Positions 1 to 7,987 of a DNA stretch of 27,102 nt are shown here, piece after piece. The position numbers and the translations under genes are program-made. Within the stretch, counting starts at the first letter, position 1; each line of letters opens with the position of its first letter. The DNA is from a virus, in the IMG/VR virus record IMGVR_UViG_3300042453_005367, positions 1 through 27,102 of that record; one strand, 5' to 3'. The notes below the pieces were generated by a model. The model was not told the DNA's origin and ran no database searches. It was given only the letters and a program-made list of their open reading frames with translations.

Positions 1-2
1 AT

Positions 3-296
3 ACTATTAATATTGATCACTCAGAATATAAACATATTTTCGATGATCCAAATAAAATAAAAAAACAAACAGATGCAAAATACGAGATATATATAAATAT
101 AGTAGCAAATGTACTAGAAAATATAGAAGATGCAGAATTTCCAGAGTCAAAAAGCATTGTAACAAACAACTATTTCATTCCTGTTCCATCAGGACAGGAC
201 CATAACGTGTATCTTAGTGAATTTTTCAAATATATGCAAGAATGTATGAGTATCTCAGCTCAAAAAGCAGATAAGGATAATAATAATGTCAAATAG
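3..296 (+). CDS. C-terminal end of an unknown phage protein (partial, 5' cut by window)
   Basis: An open frame enters from the left edge without a start codon and ends at TAG 294-296, giving 97 visible residues. The stretch near the end (NNYFIPVPSGQDHNVYL, then EFFKYMQECMSISAQKA) looks like a structured C-terminal domain, but I recognise no family. The frame overlaps the next start codon by 11 bases, so it is probably the upstream member of the same operon. Codon use is AT-rich like its neighbours. It has no zinc motif, P-loop or membrane segment. The call rests on the uninterrupted frame and the overlap typical of this gene cluster. Confidence 0.6.
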   Translation, partial: TINIDHSEYKHIFDDPNKIKKQTDAKYEIYINIVANVLENIEDAEFPESKSIVTNNYFIPVPSGQDHNVYLSEFFKYMQECMSISAQKADKDNNNVK

Positions 297-660
297 TTTT
301 ATTCATAATCAAAATAAGGATAGTAATACTATTATAGAATATTTTTGTATAGAAGATGATTCAGACTTTATTGATTCTAATGGCGATGCAAGGAATATAA
401 CAGAAAAAGAAAAAACACTAGCTAAAAAAATTAATAAAGATAATCATATTATATATATGGTAAAAGTATCAACTAGTAATTATTTATTTAATCCATTTTC
501 TAAACTAGACAGAGAACGAAGCTACAGTTTTCTAGATAATGTTATAAAACCGAAAGACAAGTATGCTAATGTTAATGAAAAAGTATTTATCTATTATTTA
601 AAATTTTTATCAACCAATAATATTGTATGGCTAAATAAAGCAGAAAGAGAGCGTCTATGA
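286..660 (+). CDS. Unknown 124-residue phage protein
   Basis: The start ATG has AAGGA about 8 bases upstream. The stop TGA (658-660) overlaps the next ATG in an ATGA arrangement, which suggests translational coupling. The protein is soluble, acidic at the N-terminus and basic at the C-terminus. No catalytic motif is recognised. Residues 66-73 read YLFNPFSK, very like the C-terminal end of the next protein (HIFNPFNK), hinting at a shared binding peptide or an old relationship between the two. It sits upstream of recA with other small unknown proteins, so a role in early replication or recombination is possible but unproven. Confidence 0.6.
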   Translation: MSNSFIHNQNKDSNTIIEYFCIEDDSDFIDSNGDARNITEKEKTLAKKINKDNHIIYMVKVSTSNYLFNPFSKLDRERSYSFLDNVIKPKDKYANVNEKVFIYYLKFLSTNNIVWLNKAERERL

Positions 661-965
661 TGGCAAAAATTTCGAAAAGCAATATATATGCTATAAAATA
701 TCTTGTGTCGCAGGGACACGAAGCCGATTTTATCTCTAGCGAAATTAATTTATCAATTGATACAATACAATCTATTATTGAGTCCGAAAACCTTGTGAAG
801 AAACCCCCAACCTCAAAAGATCTTATGATAAATAAAACTTTGGTTAAAAAACAAAATAACGTATCGATCATGACACCAGAAGCCTCTATGCTTAATGACC
901 ATAATAAAACTAGACATACAAAAACAGATAATAAAAATCATATATTCAATCCATTTAACAAGTAA
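657..965 (+). CDS. Small unknown protein with a helix-turn-helix-like N-terminus
   Basis: The start ATG overlaps the previous stop (ATGA); the second codon is also ATG. Residues 5-45 (NIYAIKYLVSQG, then ISSEINLSIDTIQSIIE) have the alternating helical pattern of a small helix-turn-helix of the resolvase/transposase kind, where a plant-like 'which sites to recognise' helix would be about 33-43. The middle is basic and low-complexity, and the protein ends in IFNPFNK, a peptide shared with the preceding gene product. A DNA-binding or partner-recruiting role is possible, but no named family is recognised and the HTH is a pattern judgement only. Confidence 0.55.
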   Translation: MMAKISKSNIYAIKYLVSQGHEADFISSEINLSIDTIQSIIESENLVKKPPTSKDLMINKTLVKKQNNVSIMTPEASMLNDHNKTRHTKTDNKNHIFNPFNK

Positions 966-974
966 ATCTAATAA

Positions 975-1400
975 ATGAAATTTATATCAAGATACTCTAA
1001 TAATAAAGAGGTATCCGCTGCTCAGTATATTACAGAACTAATATGTGAAAAAAGGGCAAAAATAGAAAAAAAAGATTTGCATTATAGATTTTGGCTTAAT
1101 AAAGAATGGTCCTCCTATTATAGAAATCAGATAGCCACAGCGAACAAATTGGTTACAAAGTATAATCCTATAGCTATAGTCAAAGCACTACAGGATAGCA
1201 AAACAAATAATACATACTCGTTGCGAGCCCCTCTGCTCAAATCTATCATAGAGCAGCACCAAAAGATATTGGATTCTCAGAACAAAGAATTCTCTAAAAC
1301 AATAGATCGTTCTTCAACTAAAACATTTAAGAAAAATCGTAAATATACCAAAGGCATCATTTCAAAATTAGAGGAAATAGAACAAGATGAGCAGTCTTAA
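975..1400 (+). CDS. Unknown 141-residue basic phage protein
   Basis: The ATG lies 9 bases after the previous stop with only a weak ribosome site. The end overlaps the recA start by 14 bases. The protein is lysine-rich and predicted mostly helical. A conserved-looking core at residues 30-80 (KKDLHYRFWLNKEWSSYYRN, then ATANKLVTKYNPIAIVKAL) is followed by a charged tail. The composition would suit nucleic-acid binding, and the position just before recA fits a recombination or replication accessory, but neither is shown. I do not recognise the family. Confidence 0.6.
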   Translation: MKFISRYSNNKEVSAAQYITELICEKRAKIEKKDLHYRFWLNKEWSSYYRNQIATANKLVTKYNPIAIVKALQDSKTNNTYSLRAPLLKSIIEQHQKILDSQNKEFSKTIDRSSTKTFKKNRKYTKGIISKLEEIEQDEQS

Positions 1401-2406
1401 AGAGGATATTGTTAAAAATTTTGGCGACGATATTATACTATCCGGTAATTCTTTAATAGAAAAAAATATTATAACAATACCAGTAAGCCCATCTCTAGAT
1501 ATTGTTTTAAATGGAGGAATACCAGAAGGAAGTTTTGTCGTACTAACAGGACAGCCGAAATGTGGCAAGACAGTGACATCGCTTGACTTCTGCGCTACTG
1601 CACAAAGAAAAGAATATCAGGGGTCGCTGAAAACCCCTAGAGAAGTATATTATCTTAATATCGAGGGAAGAATTAAAAAACGAGATCTAGAGGGTATTAA
1701 AGGATTAGATTGTGATAGATTTCATATAATAGGATCTCAACAGGGGAAAATTTTACACGCAGAAGAGTATTTACAAATAGGAGAAAGAATTATAAACGAA
1801 ATACCAGGATCCATCCTAATAATAGACTCGTACTCTGCTTTGTGTACTGAGGCGGAAATTACTAGCGATATGGATAAAATGCAAAGAGCAGATGGTGCAA
1901 AATTATTAGCTAAATTTTGTAGAAAAGTAGCCAACGTTATTCCTGTAAATAAAAACATAGTCATAGGAATAACACACCTTATGGGTAATCCAACTGGATA
2001 TGGTGCAGAATTTAAGGAAAAGAGTGGTCAGGCAATAGCGTATCAAACCGATATAAAAATAAGAGCAAAAACATTCAAACCGTGGTCACTCGGCGCCGAC
2101 GACGCACAAATTGGACAAGAGGTAGATTGGCAAGTTATATGTTCAGCACTAGGACCTCCTGGTGGTGTTGCAAAAAGTTATATAAGGTATGGAGAGGGTA
2201 TAGACAGGATGACGGAGCTTGTAAATTTGGCTTCTGACGTCGGTGTTATAAATAAAGGGGGAGCATGGTATACCGTTAAAACATCACAGAATACGCAAAA
2301 ATTTCAAGGTGCTGAAAAAACTAGATTATTTTTGATAGAAAATCCAGAAATAGCAAAGGAAGTCGAAGAATCTGTTAAAAATATACTTGGTATAAAAAAA
2401 ATATGA
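1387..2406 (+). CDS. recA: RecA/UvsX-family recombinase
   Basis: A RecA-type strand-exchange ATPase of 339 residues, close to the 353 of E. coli RecA. Walker A is GQPKCGKT at residues 55-62. Walker B is SILIIDS with the Asp at 147. YLNIEGR at 89-95 supplies the Glu that activates water in RecA (E93). Residues 186-204 (NKNIVIGITHLMGNPTGYG) match the loop region that senses ATP and DNA, where bacterial RecA has a Gln-rich L2 segment. The N-terminal helix (SLKEDIVKNFGDDII) matches the RecA polymerisation region. In phages the enzyme drives recombination-dependent replication and break repair, which fits its position ahead of helicase, primase and polymerase. The start overlaps the previous gene by 14 bases and the stop overlaps the next ATG (ATGA). 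Whether it is nearer RecA or UvsX cannot be told without alignment. Confidence 0.93.
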   Translation: MSSLKEDIVKNFGDDIILSGNSLIEKNIITIPVSPSLDIVLNGGIPEGSFVVLTGQPKCGKTVTSLDFCATAQRKEYQGSLKTPREVYYLNIEGRIKKRDLEGIKGLDCDRFHIIGSQQGKILHAEEYLQIGERIINEIPGSILIIDSYSALCTEAEITSDMDKMQRADGAKLLAKFCRKVANVIPVNKNIVIGITHLMGNPTGYGAEFKEKSGQAIAYQTDIKIRAKTFKPWSLGADDAQIGQEVDWQVICSALGPPGGVAKSYIRYGEGIDRMTELVNLASDVGVINKGGAWYTVKTSQNTQKFQGAEKTRLFLIENPEIAKEVEESVKNILGIKKI

Positions 2407-2810
2407 ATATAGTCAATTTAGATGGGGATATTGTTTCCTGGTCCTTGACAGGTCACATATCGAAGGGTAGAATACAACATAAGTCTTCGTATCATTTGCT
2501 AGCAAGGGAACTTTTAGTTGAATTGCACCCAACTCTTCAGATCTTGGAAGAAGTTTCTATTCCCCTTAAAAAGGGAGAAACACTATTTTTAGATTTTTAT
2601 CTACCCTTGTTAAAAACATGCATTGAGGTTCATGGTGAGCAACATTATAAATTTATTCCGTATTATCATGGAAATATAATGAATTTTTTGAAGAGTCAAA
2701 AAAAAGATAAACAGAAAAAAGAATGGTGTGAGAATAATTCTATAAAATATATAGATTTACCACATTATGAGACAGTAGACGATTGGGAATCAAGGTTAAA
2801 AAATGATTAA
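2403..2810 (+). CDS. PD-(D/E)XK-like nuclease-fold protein
   Basis: A 135-residue protein whose core reads FLDFYLPLLKTCIEVHGEQH (residues 62-81), then KKDKQKKEWCEN near 100-111 and IKYIDLP near 114-120. This order (Asp on a strand, Glu on the next strand, then a basic helix and a strand) is the layout of Vsr/DUF559-like endonucleases. D64, E75 and perhaps K103/K105 would be the metal site, with His77 and His81 in place of the usual D-G-x-x-H. It overlaps recA by 4 bases (ATGA) and the next gene by 8, so it is an integral operon member and not an obvious insertion. A DNA-processing role alongside recA is inferred. Whether it is catalytic, since no classic E-x-K is visible, is open. Confidence 0.6.
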   Translation: MNIVNLDGDIVSWSLTGHISKGRIQHKSSYHLLARELLVELHPTLQILEEVSIPLKKGETLFLDFYLPLLKTCIEVHGEQHYKFIPYYHGNIMNFLKSQKKDKQKKEWCENNSIKYIDLPHYETVDDWESRLKND

Positions 2811-3294
2811 TAAAACAGCAAAAGAAGAATTACAATATTGGGATAAAATACTAGATGAATACGAATCATCTATAGGACTATCGGAATATTCTACAAATGT
2901 CATAAAAAATGAAGAAATTAATATATATACGTCCATGAATAGGGACGAAATAGAGAAACTTAGCCCAGAGGACTGCGCCCAAATTTCTTATCGTCTTTCT
3001 CAATTTGCTTTTTATATTCAAAGAAGTCTAAATAGAGAGATAGCTAGATACAATTGGTCAGATGAAAATATAAAAGATGTGATAGCAGATGAAATCAATA
3101 ATTATAAAGGATATGGATATATAGAGAAATCTATTCAAGCCATTAAGCATAATGAGAAAGCAACTGCTTTAAACACTATTAAAAAATATGCAAAACAAAG
3201 AAGCGATAGATTACAATATCTATCTAATAGTATAAAAAATTTATCCGATGTTATGCTTTCGATACAAAAAAGTAAGGTGAAAAATGGAGCCTAA
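2803..3294 (+). CDS. Unknown helical protein; possible recombination mediator
   Basis: 163 residues, predicted almost wholly helical. An Asn/Asp-rich N-terminus precedes a long amphipathic region (LSQFAFYIQRSLNREIARYN near residues 66-85, then KYAKQRSDRLQYLSNSIKNL near 127-146). Small all-helical proteins next to phage recombinases are often loaders such as T4 UvsY. The position two genes after recA and one before the helicase region is consistent with that, but there is no recognisable UvsY sequence similarity. It overlaps both neighbours (8 and 11 bases). The function is left open. Confidence 0.6.
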   Translation: MINKTAKEELQYWDKILDEYESSIGLSEYSTNVIKNEEINIYTSMNRDEIEKLSPEDCAQISYRLSQFAFYIQRSLNREIARYNWSDENIKDVIADEINNYKGYGYIEKSIQAIKHNEKATALNTIKKYAKQRSDRLQYLSNSIKNLSDVMLSIQKSKVKNGA

Positions 3295-3685
3295 AGATAT
3301 ATTAAATAATCCAGAACAGATCAAAAATCTCATAGATGTTCTACAGTCTTTGTTGCAAACATCTGAAAAACAAACTAAAGATAACGATAAACACGACATA
3401 GATGATTATACTATAAATAATAAAATCAAAACAAAGAATAAAAGAACTAAAAACAATAAATCTATAAACAAATTCGAACAAATGAGCGAATTTGGAATGC
3501 ATAAAGACGATCTAAAAATAGATGAAAAACTAGCCAAACATCCTCCGGTTGCTAGATTAAGAGAATTCGAACCTATTATTGTTACATGTAGAAAATGCGG
3601 CAAAAAAGAAAGCGTAAACCCATCTCTTGTATATGAAGGACCAACCAGATACAAGTGCAACAACTGCTCAACGCAAGCTGGATAA
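3284..3685 (+). CDS. Zinc-ribbon protein
   Basis: A 133-residue protein with a strongly basic, low-complexity middle (residues 28-64, Lys/Asn-rich) and a C-terminal zinc ribbon. The ribbon is CRKCGK at about 104-109 and CNNCS at about 125-129, in the C-x2-C ... C-x2-C arrangement, preceded by PPVARLREFEPI. Such ribbons usually bind nucleic acid or a protein partner. The start has AAGGTG 4-9 bases upstream and lies within the previous gene. Placement directly before the DnaB-like helicase suggests a replication accessory, possibly helicase loading or primosome assembly, but that is inference. Confidence 0.65.
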   Translation: MEPKDILNNPEQIKNLIDVLQSLLQTSEKQTKDNDKHDIDDYTINNKIKTKNKRTKNNKSINKFEQMSEFGMHKDDLKIDEKLAKHPPVARLREFEPIIVTCRKCGKKESVNPSLVYEGPTRYKCNNCSTQAG

Positions 3686-3688
3686 AAA

Positions 3689-5146
3689 ATGATATTATGT
3701 GATCCTGCCGCTGAAAGAGCGGTACTATCTGGAATATGCAAATATGGTGAAAATGCATATTTAGACATTGCTGATATATTACAACCGTCAACTTTCACTG
3801 TTGATAGCAATATTATGATATTTCAGATATTAAAAGAGATATGTGAAAAAGAACACAGTCCGTCTATAGATATTGCCTCTATATTGTCTGTGAGCCAATC
3901 TTTAAATTTTGCCCATATATTATCTCAGAAGAATGAAACACAACATTTAAGAGCCATAATAGATTTCCCAGTAAATCTAGAAAATGTTAGAAAATTTGCT
4001 GCAAAAATAAGAAAACTGCAAATAGCAAGACTATTAAGAGATCAGCTCGAAGAAGCAAAAGAGAAACTACTAGATGTAAACGGACAGGAGCCTGTATCGT
4101 CAATAATTGGAATAGCAGAAGATAGCATATTTAATTTTTCGTCATTGCTTAACGATACGGACAATAATCCGGTATCTGTATCTAATATAATTGATGATTA
4201 TATAAATAATATCAAAGAAAACCCTATAGACCAAATAGGGGTGTCAACAGGATTTCATGCTTATGATAATGCCATAGGTGGAGGCTTAAGAAAAGGATCT
4301 GTTAGTATTATAGCTGCTAGGCCAAAAACTGGAAAAACTTTATTAGCTGATAATATTGGTTTACATATAGCTAAAAATAATAAATTACCAGTACTTAATA
4401 TGGATACAGAAATGAGTACTGATGATCATATAAATAGATTATTAGCTATGATGACAGAGATAGAAATAAATAATATAGAGACAGGAAAAGCTTTTGATTC
4501 TGCAGATAAATCCAATAGATTAAAAAATGCTCAAAATGAACTAAAACAAATTAAATTATATTACAAGTCTATAGCTGGTAAACCTTTCGAGGAACAATTA
4601 GCTATTATGAGAAGATGGCTTGTGAAAGAAGTCGGTCTACACTCAGACGGAACCGCTAAAGACTGCGTTATAGTATACGACTACCTTAAGCTTATGGACA
4701 GTCAGGGCATCAGCCAAGACCTTAAGGAATACCAACTCTTAGGATTTATGATGACAAGTTTACATAATTTTGCTGTCAGATATAAGGTTCCTATATTAGG
4801 ATTTATACAACTTAATAGAGATGGCATAACAAAAGAAACCACCGACACCGCATCCGGATCAGATAGAATCATATGGCTATGTAGTAATTTTACAATATTT
4901 AAGCGTAAAAGCGATGAAGAAATAGCCGAAGACGGCCCTAATAATGGAAATAGAAAACTTGTTCCTCTAATTAGTAGACACGGCGGTGGATTAGATGATA
5001 ACGACTATATAAATTGTCATATGAAGGGATGGTGCGCCAAAATAGAAGAAGGTAAAACAAGATTAGAAACACTTAGCAATAACACAGATAAAGGATTCAT
5101 AGTCAATAATGAGCAAAGTAATGACGAAGAAATTCCGTTCATATAA
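3689..5146 (+). CDS. dnaB: DnaB-like replicative helicase
   Basis: 485 residues, normal for DnaB (E. coli 471). The N-terminal domain (1-110, starting DPAAERAVLSGI) matches the usual helical start of DnaB. A linker follows to about 180, then the RecA-like motor. Walker A is ARPKTGKT at 210-217, EMSTDD at about 236-241 is motif H1a, Walker B is VIVYDYLKL with Asp331, and LGFIQLNRDG with RIIWLCSNF lie near 368-410. It unwinds DNA as a hexameric ring and recruits the primase encoded next, whose start overlaps by 38 bases. The extreme C-terminus, NDEEIPFI, resembles the acidic aromatic tip of bacterial SSB. The Walker B region (about 4620-4740) has clearly higher GC than the surrounding gene. Confidence 0.9.
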   Translation: MILCDPAAERAVLSGICKYGENAYLDIADILQPSTFTVDSNIMIFQILKEICEKEHSPSIDIASILSVSQSLNFAHILSQKNETQHLRAIIDFPVNLENVRKFAAKIRKLQIARLLRDQLEEAKEKLLDVNGQEPVSSIIGIAEDSIFNFSSLLNDTDNNPVSVSNIIDDYINNIKENPIDQIGVSTGFHAYDNAIGGGLRKGSVSIIAARPKTGKTLLADNIGLHIAKNNKLPVLNMDTEMSTDDHINRLLAMMTEIEINNIETGKAFDSADKSNRLKNAQNELKQIKLYYKSIAGKPFEEQLAIMRRWLVKEVGLHSDGTAKDCVIVYDYLKLMDSQGISQDLKEYQLLGFMMTSLHNFAVRYKVPILGFIQLNRDGITKETTDTASGSDRIIWLCSNFTIFKRKSDEEIAEDGPNNGNRKLVPLISRHGGGLDDNDYINCHMKGWCAKIEEGKTRLETLSNNTDKGFIVNNEQSNDEEIPFI

Positions 5147-6272
5147 TCAGCAAGAACTAAAAGCACTATCTGATGAATTATGTGAAGACATCGATAATCT
5201 ATTGGATAGTTTAGGGATTATAGATTATAAGATTTTAGATCGTATGATAGTAATGAAATGTCCTATACATGGTGGGGATAATAATTCTGCTTGTAATTTA
5301 TACTATAAAGGAGACTCGTACAGAGGAAATTGGAAATGTCGCACCCATCAGTGTGAGGAAATTTTTAAAGGATCTATAATTGGTTTTATAAGAGGCTGTT
5401 TATCTAGGCATAATGGATGGACAGGGAATGGAGACGATATGGTATCATTCAACGATGCCGTAGACTATGCTATAAAATTTACTAAGAAAAAAAATATAGA
5501 TTTTAAAATAAATAGAAAAGAAGTAGAAAAAAATAATTTTATCAATATTGTGAATAATGTTCAGTCGGAGGTAAAAGATAAATCAAGTGTCAATAGAATA
5601 TCAAGAAAAGATATTACAAAAAATTTACAGATACCATCAAAATATTTTTTAGGCCGTGGATTTTCCAAAGAGGTACTATTAAAGTATGACATTGGAGAAT
5701 GTGTTTCACAAGATAAAGAAATGTCTCAGAGGGCAGTTGTACCTGTATATGATAGCTCACATCAATATATGGTTGGTTGTTCTGGACGTAGTTTATTTTC
5801 CATTTGTGACAAATGCAAAAGTTATCATGATATAACTAGTAATTGTCCAAATGATGATTATAGGTGGCAATGCTCAAAATGGAAGCATAATAAAGGATTC
5901 AAGACCCAGGAACATCTGTATAATCTATGGTATGCTAAAGACTATATACAGCGAAGTAAAAGCATAATCATTGTTGAAAGTCCAGGAAATGTCTGGAGGT
6001 TAGAGGAGGCAGGAATACATAATAGTGTCGCTTTATTTGGCTCTGTTCTTCAGGATAAACAAAAATTATTGGTAGATCTATCTGGTGCAATGACAATATA
6101 TGTATTAATGGATAATGATGAGGCTGGAAAAAAAGCATCAAATAAAATATATGAAAAATGTAATAGAACATATAATGTCTATAATATAGATATCGACCAT
6201 CCAGATGTTGCAGAAATGACGGTGGACGAAATAAAAGAAATAATCATTCCACAAATTAAAGATAAGTTTTAA
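5109..6272 (+). CDS. dnaG: DnaG-type DNA primase
   Basis: 387 residues, shorter than E. coli DnaG (581) and lacking a clear C-terminal helicase-binding domain. The zinc-binding domain has C51-x2-H54 and C77-x4-C82. The TOPRIM core starts at about 285: IIIVESPG carries the catalytic Glu290, and VLMDNDEAG carries the metal-binding Asp335 and Asp337. Extra cysteines near 235-258 (CDKCKSYHDITSNC) may form a second metal site. It makes RNA primers for the lagging strand. ATG 5109 lies within the helicase gene; a second in-frame ATG at 5121 is an alternative start. The stop overlaps the next start (TAATG), so helicase, primase and kinase are translationally linked. Confidence 0.9.
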   Translation: MSKVMTKKFRSYNQQELKALSDELCEDIDNLLDSLGIIDYKILDRMIVMKCPIHGGDNNSACNLYYKGDSYRGNWKCRTHQCEEIFKGSIIGFIRGCLSRHNGWTGNGDDMVSFNDAVDYAIKFTKKKNIDFKINRKEVEKNNFINIVNNVQSEVKDKSSVNRISRKDITKNLQIPSKYFLGRGFSKEVLLKYDIGECVSQDKEMSQRAVVPVYDSSHQYMVGCSGRSLFSICDKCKSYHDITSNCPNDDYRWQCSKWKHNKGFKTQEHLYNLWYAKDYIQRSKSIIIVESPGNVWRLEEAGIHNSVALFGSVLQDKQKLLVDLSGAMTIYVLMDNDEAGKKASNKIYEKCNRTYNVYNIDIDHPDVAEMTVDEIKEIIIPQIKDKF

Positions 6273-6883
6273 TGAATACAAAAATTATAGCATTTTCTGG
6301 ACGAAAACAATCTGGGAAAAGTACTAGTGCTGAATTTACCAAGTCGATCCTAGAAGCTCGTAATATTAGTACCAAAATATATAGTTTTGCAGACCCTCTG
6401 AAACAAGATATATGTATTAATATATTGAACTTAACATATGATCAATGTTATGGTAGTGATGAAGATAAAAATAGTCTTACCAATATTTTATGGGAAAATA
6501 TACCTGGTTATAACGGGTCTTTAAGTGGATATATGACAGCTAGACAAGTTATGGAAGTTTTAGGTACTAGTATTTTTCGTAAAATAAAAAACGATATCTG
6601 GGTTAGGGCAACATTAAATACAATAAAAAGAGAAAATTTTGATATTGCTATTATAGCAGATTGTAGGTTTCCTAACGAGGTGGATGACATTATAAATTCG
6701 AATGGATTCGTTATAAGATTATGCAGAGATTCATTTCGATCAAATGCCGAAGCTGAAACAGCATTAGATAAACAAAACTATAATTGGTCTAATTTTAATT
6801 TGATAATTGATAATAATAATATGGCTATAGAAGAAAAAAATACATATATACAACAATTTTTAATAAATACTGGAATTATATAA
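6272..6883 (+). CDS. Deoxynucleoside monophosphate kinase-like protein
   Basis: 203 residues with an N-terminal P-loop, GRKQSGKS at 10-17. KIYSFADPLKQDI at about 35-47 and TARQVMEVLGTSIFR near 89-103 are typical of phage T4 gp1-like dNMP kinases, and IIADCRFPNEVD near 126-137 supplies the second strand and nucleotide-binding arginine. The enzyme phosphorylates dNMPs to dNDPs, feeding the phage DNA precursor pool. It starts in a TAATG overlap with primase and ends directly against the next ATG. The family assignment is from motif order. Substrate range, including whether it handles modified bases, cannot be read from sequence. Confidence 0.82.
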   Translation: MNTKIIAFSGRKQSGKSTSAEFTKSILEARNISTKIYSFADPLKQDICINILNLTYDQCYGSDEDKNSLTNILWENIPGYNGSLSGYMTARQVMEVLGTSIFRKIKNDIWVRATLNTIKRENFDIAIIADCRFPNEVDDIINSNGFVIRLCRDSFRSNAEAETALDKQNYNWSNFNLIIDNNNMAIEEKNTYIQQFLINTGII

Positions 6884-7927
6884 ATGATTATTACATACTT
6901 TAGAAGTTCTTCATATAATGCTCATAATATGTGTGAGCAGCAGTATTTTTTTGAATATGTTCTTGGATGGCGTGGCCTTAGCGGCTTCAAGGCCGTAAAA
7001 GGAACAATAATGCATAAGGTATTGGAAATACTAGCTATTATAAAAAAAGCACAACAAAATAATGAACAATATGTTATAGATGATGAGATACTTGGTAAAA
7101 TAAATACTAGTGAGTATAATCTTAATTCTATTATTGAAAAAGTATATAAGCATTATAGCGATGCTAATTCCCAACATATATGGTCTATAAAAGATTATAA
7201 AGAATGCTATAATTGGGTTTATAAAGCTATAGAATTTAATAATGGTATGTTTGATCCTAGAAATTGTCAGATATTACAGCCAGAACAAAAATTTGATTTT
7301 ATAATAGAAAAACCTTGGGCTAGATATGAATATGTTGTTAATGGTGAAAAAATAGATGGATACCTAGGATTAAAAGGAACCATAGACCTAATAACACAAA
7401 TAGATGATAAAACCGTAGAAGTTGTTGATTACAAAAGTGGGAAAAGATTAGATTGGGCAACCGGTCAGGAAAAAACACAAGAAAAATTAGAAAAAGATCC
7501 ACAATTAAGAATATACCATTATGCTGTTAAAAAATTATATCCACATCTAGAAACAGTAATATTTACTATATATTTTGTTAATGATGGAGGTCCATTTTCT
7601 ATGGTATTTCATGATAGTGATTTAATAGAAACAGAAAATATGCTGCGTAGTAAATTTGAAATTATTAAAAATACAAGAAAACCAAAATTAAACAGAGGGT
7701 GGATGTGTAGTAAACTATGTCATTTTGGAAAAACAACTTTTGAGAATACCAGTGTTCAACCATTAGACGAATACAGAGACGGACAGACATGCAGGAAAGG
7801 CTCGACAATGACAAAGTGTGAACAGGTAAAACATGATCTTGAACTATACGGAATCGATGCTACAATGAGTATGTATCAGCACCCAAATCATGTTATTGGG
7901 TACTACCAAGCACCTGGGTCTACATGA
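6884..7927 (+). CDS. Cas4/RecB-like PD-(D/E)XK nuclease with a probable Fe-S cluster
   Basis: 347 residues of the PDDEXK_1/AddB-Cas4 type. TYFRSSSYNAHNMCEQQYFF at the start is the usual N-terminal helix with the first cluster cysteine (C17). KGTIMHKVLE near 40-49 carries the conserved His. GTIDLI has Asp168, and EVVDYKSGK at 179-187 gives the D-x-K-type site (D182, K184). Late cysteines C275, C279, C303 and C312 would complete a 4Fe-4S cluster. Such enzymes resect or trim DNA ends in recombination, which fits an operon with recA. The ATG immediately follows the previous stop. From about 7741 on, the gene enters a patch of raised GC that continues into dnaE. No CRISPR array or other cas gene is in the window. 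Confidence 0.85.
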   Translation: MIITYFRSSSYNAHNMCEQQYFFEYVLGWRGLSGFKAVKGTIMHKVLEILAIIKKAQQNNEQYVIDDEILGKINTSEYNLNSIIEKVYKHYSDANSQHIWSIKDYKECYNWVYKAIEFNNGMFDPRNCQILQPEQKFDFIIEKPWARYEYVVNGEKIDGYLGLKGTIDLITQIDDKTVEVVDYKSGKRLDWATGQEKTQEKLEKDPQLRIYHYAVKKLYPHLETVIFTIYFVNDGGPFSMVFHDSDLIETENMLRSKFEIIKNTRKPKLNRGWMCSKLCHFGKTTFENTSVQPLDEYRDGQTCRKGSTMTKCEQVKHDLELYGIDATMSMYQHPNHVIGYYQAPGST

Positions 7928-7933
7928 AAGGAG
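7927..7933 (+). promoter_or_regulatory. Strong Shine-Dalgarno site for the dnaE leader start
   Basis: AAAGGAG, 9 bases before ATG 7943, is one of the best ribosome sites in the window. It argues that translation of the polymerase frame begins at 7943, upstream of the TAA at 7985, and not at the GTG that follows it. The GTG at 7988 has no comparable site of its own. Confidence 0.8.
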
Positions 7934-7942
7934 ATTTTAAGT

Positions 7943-7987
7943 ATGGGCGTGGAGCATAATTATGTGCCTCTTCACGTCCATTCTTAA
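7943..7987 (+). CDS. Start of dnaE PHP domain, ending at an in-frame TAA (leader or interrupted N-terminus)
   Basis: ATG 7943 opens 14 codons (MGVEHNYVPLHVHS) and then meets TAA 7985-7987. The last seven residues match the start of the DnaE PHP domain, where homologues read roughly HLHVHSxxSLLDG, including the metal-binding HxH. The next ORF begins right after the stop, in the same frame, with the continuation of that motif. This is therefore the true 5' end of dnaE and not an unrelated peptide. It may be joined to the main ORF by recoding or may serve as a short upstream cistron that couples translation. The ATG has an excellent ribosome site 9 bases upstream. Confidence 0.7.
   Translation: MGVEHNYVPLHVHS
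7944..7980 (+). promoter_or_regulatory. RNA hairpin over the dnaE leader codons
   Basis: The arm 7944-7954 (TGGGCGTGGAG) pairs with 7970-7980 (CTTCACGTCCA) over 11 bp with two G-U pairs and a 15-base loop that holds a further short palindrome (CATAATTATG). The stem covers the start codon and ends at the codons just before the TAA. It could limit initiation or act as the 5' structure of a recoding site. Its existence is visible in sequence; its function is inferred. Confidence 0.55.

Noticed and set aside
587-871. Minus-strand ORFs within the replication module (for example 587-871, 3406-3810, 9187-9525)
   Set aside because: They lie opposite strong plus-strand genes, have no ribosome sites or family motifs, and are explained as shadows of AT-rich coding sequence.
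6884-7927. A CRISPR-Cas adaptation gene (cas4)
   Set aside because: The nuclease is Cas4/RecB-like, but there is no CRISPR array or other cas gene nearby; a recombination nuclease is the simpler reading.
7985-7987. Reassignment of TAA to an amino acid in this phage
   Set aside because: TAA ends many genes here at sensible places (965, 1400-type ends, 2810, 3294, 12785, 21124), so a general code change is not supported.
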